Shown here piece after piece: positions 1 through 4,663 of a DNA stretch of 7,129 nt (its first letter is position 1; each line of letters begins with the position of its first letter). This stretch comes from Sneathiella sp. (GTDB lineage Bacteria > Pseudomonadota > Alphaproteobacteria > Sneathiellales > Sneathiellaceae). The position numbers were made by a program, and so were the translations under genes. The notes below the pieces were generated by a model. It was not told the origin of the DNA and made no database searches. It saw only the letters and a list, made by a program, of their open reading frames with translations. The DNA is taken from positions 1 to 7,129 of the forward strand of contig JAESPT010000009.1 in the NCBI GenBank assembly GCA_016765515.1, written 5' to 3'.

Positions 1-559
1 AATAAAGCCATTGCCCAGAGGCTCCGGGGTTGAGTTCAAGGAAAAAGTTGTCGGAGGCTCGGTTCCAAAACAGTATATTGTAGCTGTCGAGCATGGGGTG
101 AGGGATTATCTGGCCGAGGGCCCCTTGGGCTTTCCGGTTATGGATGTGTCTGTGACGCTTTTTGATGGACAGCATCACGCGGTGGATAGTTCTGAAAATT
201 CATTCAGATCTGCTGCCAGAATTGCCATGGCTGAAGGAATGCCCAAATGCTCTCCTGTCTTGCTGGAGCCTGTTTACAAGGTTGAAATAGTTATGCCGAG
301 TGAGCATACGTCAAAAGTGAACGGGATTGTGAGTGCCAGGCGGGGCCAAATTCTTGGATTTGATGCGCGTGAAGGGTGGTCGGGTTGGGATACTTTGACG
401 GCAATGATGCCTGAGGATGAGGTTCATGATCTGATTGTTGATTTGCGATCGGCCACATTGGGAGTTGGAACTTTCAAGTCTGAATTTGATCACTTGCAAG
501 AACTGACAGGCCATAATGCTGATAAAGTAATCCATAAACTCGAAGCGGGTCATTCCTGA
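1..559 (+). CDS. Elongation factor G-like protein, C-terminal part (5' end outside window)
   Basis: The reading frame is open from the left edge (first full codon at base 2) to TGA at 557-559, so the gene begins upstream; the TTG at 11 is not its start. About 185 residues remain. The first ~75 match the end of EF-G domain IV: RGSGVEF, then VGGSVPKQYI, then the HAVDSSENSF segment that corresponds to the DVDSSE motif of EF-G. The rest matches domain V: LLEPVYKVEIVMP, then RRGQILG, DLRSATLGVGTF and EFDHLQEL. EF-G is a GTPase that drives translocation on the ribosome, but the G domain is not in view. Divergences such as the GWSGWDTLTAMMPEDEV segment and the GVGTFKSEFDH ending suggest a second, EF-G2-type paralogue rather than the str-operon fusA; that is inference. 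A hairpin follows at 571-604, and msrP starts 127 bp downstream, probably as a separate unit. Confidence 0.9.
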   Translation, partial: IKPLPRGSGVEFKEKVVGGSVPKQYIVAVEHGVRDYLAEGPLGFPVMDVSVTLFDGQHHAVDSSENSFRSAARIAMAEGMPKCSPVLLEPVYKVEIVMPSEHTSKVNGIVSARRGQILGFDAREGWSGWDTLTAMMPEDEVHDLIVDLRSATLGVGTFKSEFDHLQELTGHNADKVIHKLEAGHS

Positions 560-570
560 AATAATACAGG

Positions 571-604
571 TCTGCGAGAGAGGTGGTCACACCTTTCTCA
601 CAGA
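571..604 (+). terminator. Stem-loop after the EF-G-like gene, probable weak terminator
   Basis: Bases 571-585 pair with 590-604 in a 15-bp stem with one C-A mismatch and one G-U pair, closed by the tetraloop GTCA (586-589). It starts 11 bases after the stop codon. No run of T follows directly (CTATTGACTT), so it is a poor canonical intrinsic terminator. It may instead stabilise the mRNA 3' end. Confidence 0.45.
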
Positions 605-653
605 CTATTGACTTGAGTTTTCTTCGATCCTAAGCCACTTTTCAAGCTACGAA

Positions 654-665
654 CAAATGCATTTG
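654..665. promoter_or_regulatory. 12-bp perfect palindrome ahead of msrP
   Basis: CAAATGCATTTG is a perfect palindrome ending 21 bp before the preferred msrP start and just before its ribosome binding site. It could be an operator. I do not recognise the binding protein, and a 12-bp palindrome can arise by chance. Confidence 0.25.
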
Positions 666-686
666 CGTAATTGTGGAAGGGGCAAC

Positions 687-1661
687 ATGCTGATAAAACG
701 TCGAGAAGGGTGGGAAATCCCTGAAAGTCAGGTGACTTCAGAAACAGCGTATCTTGGTCGCCGCAATTTTCTGAAGACAATTGGTATGGGCGGATTAATT
801 GCGGGTTCAGGTATTTTAAGTGCTTCAGGAAATGTCAGGGCGGCTGTCGCTGACCCAAGTGAAGCTCTGTATCCGGTTCCACGTAACAACGCCTACGAGG
901 GCGGCCGAATGATGACTCCGGAAGAGATTTCGACCACCTATAACAATTTCTATGAGTTTGGCTCTCACAAGAATATTTCCAAAGCGGCGCAAGCTCTCAA
1001 AATCCGTCCCTGGACAGTCAAAATTGACGGGATGGTTGATAATGAAATGGAGATAGGCATAGACGATCTTCTTGCGCGTATGCCGTTGGAAGAGAGAGTC
1101 TATCGTCATCGTTGTGTGGAAGCCTGGTCTATGGTTGTTCCCTGGAGCGGTTTTGCCCTCAAAGAACTTGTGAAGCTTGCTTCTCCCACTTCAAAGGCCA
1201 AATACCTGGTTATGCAGACTTTTGAAGATAAATCGGTAGCATCCGGTCAAAAACAATTTTGGTATCCATGGCCCTATACTGAGGCTTTGACGATTGAGGA
1301 GGCGACCAACGATCTCGCCTTTATGGTCACTGGCATGTATGGGAAGCCTGTTCCAAAACAAAATGGTGCTCCGCTTCGATTGGCGGTTCCCTGGAAATAT
1401 GGCTTCAAGCAAATTAAATCCATTGTTCGGTTCAGTTTCACTGAAGAACGCCCCAAAACATTCTGGGAGGAATTGAATGATAAGGAGTATGGTTTTTGGG
1501 CAAATGTAAATCCCGGCGTCCCTCATCCTCGCTGGCGGCAGGATACGGAAAGGGATATTGGAACAGGAAAGCGTATCCCAACCGAAATTTATAATGGATA
1601 CGGAGAAGCTGTCGCGCATCTTTATAAAGATCTCAGGCAAAAGGACCGTCCTTTTATGTGA
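687..1661 (+). CDS. msrP: Protein-methionine-sulfoxide reductase catalytic subunit MsrP (YedY family)
   Basis: MsrP is a periplasmic molybdopterin enzyme that reduces methionine sulfoxide in oxidised envelope proteins; electrons normally come from the membrane haem protein MsrQ. From the ATG at 687 the product is 324 aa, the usual family length. It starts with a Tat signal: twin arginines at 25-26 (GRRNFLK), a hydrophobic stretch to ~47 and a likely AVA-D cleavage site at 53-56. The mature part shows YNNFYEFG (85-92) and RHRCVEAWSMVVPW with Cys143 as the expected molybdenum ligand. Further on come QNGAPLRLAVPWKYGFK and ANVNPGVPHPRW, all family hallmarks. The start at 687 is preferred over the ATG at 657 because GGAAGGGG (675-682) sits 4 bases ahead of it and its N-terminus aligns with E. 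coli MsrP. No msrQ follows; a terminator at 1682 closes the unit. Confidence 0.95.
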   Translation: MLIKRREGWEIPESQVTSETAYLGRRNFLKTIGMGGLIAGSGILSASGNVRAAVADPSEALYPVPRNNAYEGGRMMTPEEISTTYNNFYEFGSHKNISKAAQALKIRPWTVKIDGMVDNEMEIGIDDLLARMPLEERVYRHRCVEAWSMVVPWSGFALKELVKLASPTSKAKYLVMQTFEDKSVASGQKQFWYPWPYTEALTIEEATNDLAFMVTGMYGKPVPKQNGAPLRLAVPWKYGFKQIKSIVRFSFTEERPKTFWEELNDKEYGFWANVNPGVPHPRWRQDTERDIGTGKRIPTEIYNGYGEAVAHLYKDLRQKDRPFM

Positions 1662-1681
1662 GGGATGAAGAGCTGTATTGG

Positions 1682-1714
1682 AAAAGGGCCTGCAGAAATG
1701 CGGGTCTTTTTTTT
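1682..1714 (+). terminator. Intrinsic terminator of msrP
   Basis: Bases 1686-1694 pair with 1699-1707 around a GAAA loop (1695-1698), with three G-U pairs, and A-U pairs extend the base of the stem. Eight T follow at 1707-1714. This is a canonical intrinsic terminator 20 bases after the msrP stop. Two bases further on is the terminator of small RNA C on the other strand, so the two units converge back to back. Confidence 0.9.
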
Positions 1715-1716
1715 GC

Positions 1717-1744
1717 AAAAAAAACCAGCCTCAAAAGAGGCTGG
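1717..1744 (-). terminator. Intrinsic terminator of small RNA C
   Basis: Read on the minus strand, CCAGCCUC (1744-1737) and GAGGCUGG (1732-1725) form a perfect 8-bp stem with a UUUU loop, followed directly by eight U (1724-1717). The opposite strand has no T-run after the hairpin, so the direction is clear. Confidence 0.92.
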
Positions 1745-1745
1745 T

Positions 1746-1762
1746 AAGTCTAACAGGGAGGT
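1746..1762 (-). repeat. Conserved linker plus terminator module, copy C
   Basis: The 17-nt sequence ACCUCCCUGUUAGACUU (minus strand) is identical here, at 1984-2000 and at 2301-2317. Together with the adjacent terminator hairpin the shared block is 38 bp: copies A and B are identical, and copy C differs by one base (1745). The remaining RNA bodies are much less similar. Confidence 0.9.
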
Positions 1763-1872
1763 CTACCTAATAAAAGGTAGGGGTGGCTCAAATGGGAGGC
1801 TCGAACCACCATATCAACTGGTAAAACTACCAGCTCACAGAGCAAGCGGGGGGAGCTGCTCTGCACATCTAA

Positions 1873-1937
1873 CATGTAAGCATGGTTTGCTGTATTTGAA
1901 TGTCTCAAAAAGCATGGCTGCTATGCGTATGACGCAT
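1873..1937 (-). promoter_or_regulatory. LysR-type box and -10 of small RNA C
   Basis: On the minus strand ATGCGTCATACGCAT (1937-1923) is an ATGC-N7-GCAT palindrome with the T-N11-A core of LysR boxes. The first -10-like hexamer at the right distance is TACATG (1878-1873), weak on its own. No -35 stands 17 bp upstream of it. The box-to-hexamer spacing (44 bp between them) matches copies A and B (45 bp each), which is the main support for this start. Confidence 0.6.
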
Positions 1938-1951
1938 GGGTATGCTGCAGT

Positions 1952-1983
1952 AAAAAAAAAGGCCAGCCTCAAAAGAGGCTGGC
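1952..1983 (-). terminator. Intrinsic terminator of small RNA B
   Basis: On the minus strand GCCAGCCUC (1983-1975) pairs perfectly with GAGGCUGGC (1970-1962) around a UUUU loop, followed by C and nine U (1960-1952). It is a textbook intrinsic terminator on this strand only. Confidence 0.93.
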
Positions 1984-2000
1984 AAGTCTAACAGGGAGGT
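1984..2000 (-). repeat. Conserved linker plus terminator module, copy B
   Basis: Second copy of the 17-nt linker, with CCUCCC at 1999-1994, joined to its terminator hairpin. The 38-bp block is identical to copy A. Confidence 0.9.
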
Positions 2001-2115
2001 ATACCATCCTCGGACGGTATATTGTTACTTGCAACTGGGAGGAAAACAAGTAACAGGGAATATTGATAAGGGGGTCAATATTCCATCAATGCTGCTGTGC
2101 AGCGTCGATAATTGG

Positions 2116-2181
2116 AATATAGGGAATATTAGCAGGGAAGGCTACCTGTTTTATTGCAGTGCACCTATGCGGTTTATGCAA
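2116..2181 (-). promoter_or_regulatory. LysR-type box and -10 of small RNA B
   Basis: On the minus strand TTGCATAAACCGCAT (2181-2167) is a TTGC-N7-GCAT palindrome with the T-N11-A core. TATATT (2121-2116) is a five-of-six match to TATAAT and lies 45 bp past the box, the same gap as in copy A. The start would be near 2109, putting the box centre at -65. There is no recognisable -35, as is common for activator-dependent promoters. Two hairpin-like C-rich stretches (UCCCU at 2125-2121, CUUCCCU at 2140-2134) lie in the spacer. Confidence 0.68.
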
Positions 2182-2270
2182 TGCTCAATTATTTGTGATT
2201 TATTAAATGAAATCAATGGAATGTAAATATAGTGCGTTGCAATATATTCGGTGAATTTTTTTAAGGATGC

Positions 2271-2300
2271 AAAAAAAAGCCAGCCTCAAAAGAGGCTGGC
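2271..2300 (-). terminator. Intrinsic terminator of small RNA A
   Basis: On the minus strand GCCAGCCUC (2300-2292) pairs perfectly with GAGGCUGGC (2287-2279) around UUUU, followed by eight U (2278-2271). It may also end read-through transcripts from the LysR gene. Confidence 0.93.
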
Positions 2301-2317
2301 AAGTCTAACAGGGAGGT
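2301..2317 (-). repeat. Conserved linker plus terminator module, copy A
   Basis: Third copy of the 17-nt linker ACCUCCCUGUUAGACUU with its terminator. Terminator-to-terminator distances are 235 bp (C to B) and 319 bp (B to A). Confidence 0.9.
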
Positions 2318-2432
2318 TCATACCTAGAAGGTATGAAAGCTGTTTGATCTGGGAGGATAACAAACAGCAATTCACGAAAAGTTGGGAGACTATCGTGAAA
2401 TTGGGTGCTGCATTGCAGCATCGAATGACCCA

Positions 2433-2498
2433 TATTTAGGGGATTTCTTGCGGCAGTAGTAGCGATAAAAACACAAACCCGGCATGCATAATACGCAT
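2433..2498 (-). promoter_or_regulatory. LysR-type box and -10 of small RNA A
   Basis: On the minus strand ATGCGTATTATGCAT (2498-2484) is an ATGC-N7-GCAT palindrome with a T-N11-A core. TAAATA (2438-2433) serves as a plausible -10, 45 bp past the box. The start would be near 2426, with the box centred at -65, the standard recognition-site position of LysR activators. No -35 is visible. The box itself contains TATTAT, so an alternative start near 2481 cannot be excluded. Confidence 0.68.
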
Positions 2499-2551
2499 AA
2501 CTAACTAGGTTCTGGTTTTAACACTGAATTTGAGAATGCCGGATGCGGAAA

Positions 2552-3442
2552 TCAGAAAGAGGAATCCGCAACTTTTTCGACCAGAAAATCTCTGAAAATT
2601 GTTACCCTTTTTGATTTCCGAAGTTCTTCAGGGTAAACATAATATGTATCGAAGCTTGGGCCTTCAATATCAGGTAAAACCTTTACCATATTTTTGTGCC
2701 CCTGAACGATATAATCTGGAAGACTACCAATCCCAAGCCCACTTTGAATGGCAAGGAGCAATCCGTAGACATTGTTTACTTTGAAGATTGGCAATATGTC
2801 TTTATCAAATTCGCGGAGCCTGGTGAGAATCCAGTTGATGTTGGAAATATTGGAGGGTGCCTCATCGCCATAAACCAGAATTTTGCTCTTGATCAGATCT
2901 TCGATGCGATCTGGCGTTCCATTTTCTTCCAAATATTCGGGAGACGCATATAGGTGATGGCGAACCGTCATTAACTTACGCTGTATCAGATCAGGCTGTA
3001 CGGGCGCGCGGAGCCGGATTGCGATGTCCGCTTCGCGCATACCAAGATCGAGTTCTCTATCCGCCAAAATCAAATTGACCGTTACTTCCGGATACAAGTT
3101 TATAAAGTCGCGAATGCGGGGGGTGAGCCAGTTTGAGCCGAGCCCAACAGTTGCGGTTACTTTAATCTCCCCTGTCGGTTTTTCCTTGGTATCGATCAGC
3201 ATGGCTTCAGTCATCGCCAATTTGGCAAAAACTTCATGGGCTGTACGATAGAGCAACTCTCCCTGTTCTGTTAGCAGCAGACCGCGCGCATGCCGATGGA
3301 AAAGAGGGACGTTGACGCTCTCTTCAAGCGCACTGACTTGTCGGCTTACAGCAGACTGACTAAGGTGCAAGGTCTCACCCGCATGCGTGAAGCTTCCGGC
3401 CTCGGCAACGGCGTGAAATATACGTAATTTGTCCCAATCCAT
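2552..3442 (-). CDS. lsrB: LysR-family transcriptional regulator, LsrB/VtlR-like
   Basis: A 296-aa LysR regulator, normal family length. Residues ~1-60 form the winged helix-turn-helix (HTH about 16-40, with SFTHAGETLHLSQSAVSRQV). Residues ~90-290 are the periplasmic-binding-like effector domain, including the GLLLAIQSGLGIGSLPDY segment. The N-terminus MDWDKLRIFHAVAEAGSFTH and the position beside trxB fit the alphaproteobacterial LsrB/VtlR group, which in Brucella and Agrobacterium activates AbcR sRNA genes. Three sRNA genes with LysR-type boxes lie directly downstream on the same strand and are the obvious targets. Two ATG codons are adjacent (3445, 3442); the second is chosen because GGGGG (3453-3449) is 6 bases away, against 3 for the first. 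The protein has no cysteine, so the cysteine redox sensing described for S. meliloti LsrB cannot operate here. The symbol rests on similarity and synteny. Confidence 0.9.
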   Translation of the reverse strand: MDWDKLRIFHAVAEAGSFTHAGETLHLSQSAVSRQVSALEESVNVPLFHRHARGLLLTEQGELLYRTAHEVFAKLAMTEAMLIDTKEKPTGEIKVTATVGLGSNWLTPRIRDFINLYPEVTVNLILADRELDLGMREADIAIRLRAPVQPDLIQRKLMTVRHHLYASPEYLEENGTPDRIEDLIKSKILVYGDEAPSNISNINWILTRLREFDKDILPIFKVNNVYGLLLAIQSGLGIGSLPDYIVQGHKNMVKVLPDIEGPSFDTYYVYPEELRKSKRVTIFRDFLVEKVADSSF

Positions 3443-3530
3443 CATCAGCCCCCGTAATCTACAACATTATCTCTTTTCACAGATACTAAAGTACTTATCA
3501 CTATTCCTACAGAATATGAAACTCTCGCTC

Positions 3531-3558
3531 TGTTCGTTTTTTAATTAAGAAACGAACA
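3531..3558. promoter_or_regulatory. 28-bp near-perfect palindrome between trxB and the LysR gene
   Basis: TGTTCGTTT (3531-3539) is repeated inverted at 3550-3558, and the AT-rich centre continues the symmetry; only one pair (T3540/G3549) breaks it. It lies 26 bp after the trxB stop and about 90 bp before the LysR start. As RNA it makes a 12-bp hairpin with an AATT loop, but no U-run follows on the trxB strand, so it is not a canonical terminator. It could be an operator for the LysR gene or a 3'-end-stabilising hairpin. Confidence 0.55.
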
Positions 3559-3584
3559 AAAATATCAAAGTGAGGATCTTATTC

Positions 3585-4556
3585 TTATTCAGCTGCATCA
3601 AGTACATTTTCATCTTCTAAGTCTGCAAGATATCGCTCTGCTTCCAACGCAGCCATACAACCGGTTCCCGCCGCAGTAACGGCTTGACGGTAAATTTTGT
3701 CCTGAACATCGCCACAAGCAAAAATTCCGGGAAGGTTTGTTGCAGTTGAATCAGCGACAGTGATCAAATATCCTTCGTCGTCCATATCAAGTTTGCCTTT
3801 GAACAGTTCTGTATTGGGGGTGTGCCCAATGGCGATGAAGACGCCATGTACAGAAATATCCTGAATTTCGCCTGTTTTAACATTCTTGAGGCGGGCACCG
3901 GTTACGCCAAAGGGATCAACTTCGCCCAGAATTTCTTCCAGAACGGCATCCCAGATGACCTGAATTTTCGGGTTTTTGTGAAGGCGGTCCACAAGGATTT
4001 TTTCAGCGCGGAACTGATCCCGTCGATGAACAATCGTCACTTTATCAGCATGATTGGTCAAATAAAGTGCTTCTTCCACGGCTGTATTCCCGCCGCCAAC
4101 GACCAAAACTTCTTTTCCCCGATAGAAAAAGCCATCGCATGTGGCGCAGGCGGAGACACCAAATCCCATGTATTTTTCTTCGGTTGGTAGTCCCAACCAT
4201 TTCGCAGCAGCACCGGTTGATATGAGGATGCTGTCCGCAATATAAATCGCGCCAGAGTCTGCTTTTGCAACATAGGGGCGTTTAGTCGTATCAACTTCAG
4301 TGATGATATCTTGATGGATGATCGTGCCAACATTTTTGGCTTGCGCTTCCATTTGCTCCATCAACCACGGACCTTGAATGGCATCGGCAAATCCTGGATA
4401 ATTTTCAACATCAGTTGTGATGGTCAATTGCCCGCCGGGTTGAATGCCATGGACCATAATCGGGTTGAGTGACGCGCGTGCGGCATAAACAGCAGCTGTG
4501 CAACCTGCTGGTCCTGATCCAATAATGAGTGCTTTAGTGCTATGGATCTCTGCCAT
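3585..4556 (-). CDS. trxB: Thioredoxin-disulfide reductase
   Basis: Cytoplasmic FAD flavoenzyme that passes electrons from NADPH to thioredoxin. At 323 aa it has the usual length for the low-molecular-weight bacterial type. In order: FAD-binding GSGPAG (13-18), GGQLTITTDVENYPGF (41-56), the redox-active CATC pair Cys137/Cys140 followed by DGFF, the NADPH-binding GGGNTA (154-159), HRR (177-179) for the NADP phosphate, and the C-terminal FAD motif GDV (282-284) with RQAVTAAGTGCMAA (290-303). All catalytic residues are present. The ATG at 4556 is supported by CAGGAG (4568-4563) 6 bases upstream. The neighbours fit the alphaproteobacterial trxB-lsrB arrangement. A 139-bp gap containing a palindrome separates it from the LysR gene, so co-transcription is possible but not shown. 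Confidence 0.98.
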   Translation of the reverse strand: MAEIHSTKALIIGSGPAGCTAAVYAARASLNPIMVHGIQPGGQLTITTDVENYPGFADAIQGPWLMEQMEAQAKNVGTIIHQDIITEVDTTKRPYVAKADSGAIYIADSILISTGAAAKWLGLPTEEKYMGFGVSACATCDGFFYRGKEVLVVGGGNTAVEEALYLTNHADKVTIVHRRDQFRAEKILVDRLHKNPKIQVIWDAVLEEILGEVDPFGVTGARLKNVKTGEIQDISVHGVFIAIGHTPNTELFKGKLDMDDEGYLITVADSTATNLPGIFACGDVQDKIYRQAVTAAGTGCMAALEAERYLADLEDENVLDAAE

Positions 4557-4607
4557 ACTTAACTCCTGAATTTGTCAGCGGCCTAAATATTACCGCGCGG
4601 AAGCCTT

Positions 4608-4636
4608 TATTTATTATGCTGTGCGGTGCGGTGCAA
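4608..4636 (-). promoter_or_regulatory. Putative trxB promoter
   Basis: On the minus strand TTGCAC (4636-4631) and TAAATA (4613-4608) are 17 bp apart, which would start transcription near 4601, 45 bases before the ATG. Both hexamers are only partial matches. The -35 side overlaps direct GTGCG repeats (4621-4635). Confidence 0.35.
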
Positions 4637-4663
4637 GAGGGTGCACTGCAAAAATATTTGATT

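Larger units (their letters stand above)
1717..1866 (-). ncRNA. Tandem small RNA C, AbcR/anti-Shine-Dalgarno type (predicted)
   Basis: Predicted minus-strand RNA of about 150 nt, from ~1866 to the U-tract ending at 1717. In transcript order it has four hairpins and a terminator. Hairpin 1839-1862 exposes a UCCCCCC loop at 1848-1854. A 6-bp stem at 1818-1833 has a tetraloop and no C-rich motif. Stem 1782-1786/1806-1810 holds CCUCCC (1794-1799) in a 19-nt loop. Stem 1763-1768/1775-1780 precedes the single-stranded linker ACCUCCCUGUUAGACUU (1762-1746) and the terminator. CCUCCC is complementary to GGGAGG ribosome binding sites, so the likely job is blocking translation initiation by base pairing, probably with Hfq at the U-rich 3' end. 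A LysR-type box lies at 1923-1937, centred at about -64. The 5' end is the least certain of the three genes, and 1831-1836 could pair with 1853-1858 instead. Confidence 0.72.
1952..2109 (-). ncRNA. Tandem small RNA B, AbcR/anti-Shine-Dalgarno type (predicted)
   Basis: Predicted minus-strand RNA of about 158 nt, ~2109 to 1952. Hairpins in transcript order: GCUGC/GCAGC at 2103-2091; a 10-bp stem 2084-2075/2066-2057 whose loop is CCCCCUUA; an 8-bp stem 2054-2047/2031-2024 with CCUCCC (2042-2037) in a 15-nt loop; a 6-bp stem 2021-2016/2005-2000. Then come the linker ACCUCCCUGUUAGACUU (2000-1984) and the terminator. The 5' end AUCGACGCUGC matches the start of RNA A (AUUCGAUGCUGC) at the same distance from the -10 element. 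Stem sequences differ from A and C, but pairing and loop motif are kept, as expected for a selected RNA fold. The likely mode of action is pairing with GGGAGG or AAGGGGG-like ribosome binding sites. RNA A ends at 2271, so B has its own promoter. Confidence 0.8.
2271..2426 (-). ncRNA. Tandem small RNA A, AbcR/anti-Shine-Dalgarno type (predicted)
   Basis: Predicted minus-strand RNA of about 156 nt, ~2426 to 2271, and the copy nearest the LysR gene. Hairpins in transcript order: UGCUGC-AAU-GCAGCA (2420-2406); a 7-bp stem UUCACGA/UCGUGAA (2399-2371) with CUCCC in the loop (2388-2384); an 8-bp stem GCUGUUUG/CAAACAGC (2368-2339) with CCUCCC (2356-2351) in a 14-nt loop; a 9-bp stem 2337-2329/2325-2317. 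The single-stranded linker with CCUCCC (2316-2311) and the terminator follow. One motif in a loop and one in an unpaired linker resembles my recollection of the AbcR (alpha-r15) sRNAs, which sit downstream of lsrB in Sinorhizobium and repress ABC-transporter mRNAs with Hfq. AbcR RNAs are shorter (about 110-120 nt), so this could be a relative or a CcsR/cuckoo-type RNA. No terminator is visible after the LysR gene, so lysR mRNA may also read through to 2271. Confidence 0.82.

Noticed and set aside
608..636. TTGACT at 608-613 as the -35 of msrP
   Set aside because: The hexamer 17 bp downstream (TAAGCC) is not a credible -10, and the TTGACT overlaps the tail of the hairpin at 571-604.
1782..1810. 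tRNA T-arm-like sequence GGUUCGAGCC on the minus strand
   Set aside because: No acceptor stem, anticodon arm or CCA end around it; it is part of the CCUCCC hairpin of RNA C.
2188..2216. Sigma70-like promoter for RNA B: TTGATT (2216-2211), 17 bp, AATAAT (2193-2188), minus strand
   Set aside because: It is a fair match, but it would give a ~230-nt RNA unlike its siblings and would place the start at the LysR-type box itself. The TATATT element aligned with copies A and C is preferred. It may still be a secondary start.
2227..2245. ATAT-N11-ATAT as a LysR box for RNA B
   Set aside because: It has the T-N11-A spacing but not the WTGC/GCAT half-sites, and it is about 10 bp off the spacing shared by the other copies.
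1717..2317. CRISPR-like or mobile repeat array
   Set aside because: Three copies at unequal spacing (235 and 319 bp), no uniform spacers, no cas genes, no transposase, no target-site duplication; the repeat is an RNA 3' end.
1717..2400. CsrB/RsmZ-like plus-strand RNA with repeated GGA in hairpin loops
   Set aside because: GGGAGG in loops suggests this on the plus strand, but all three terminators have their U-tract only on the minus strand, and the LysR boxes and -10 elements fit the minus strand. The relevant motif is therefore CCUCCC.
1665..2439. Plus-strand open frames of 62-108 codons at 1665-1991, 2029-2226 and 2251-2439
   Set aside because: They run through terminators and RNA hairpins, resemble no protein family, have low-complexity lysine stretches from the A-tracts, and lack suitable ribosome binding sites.
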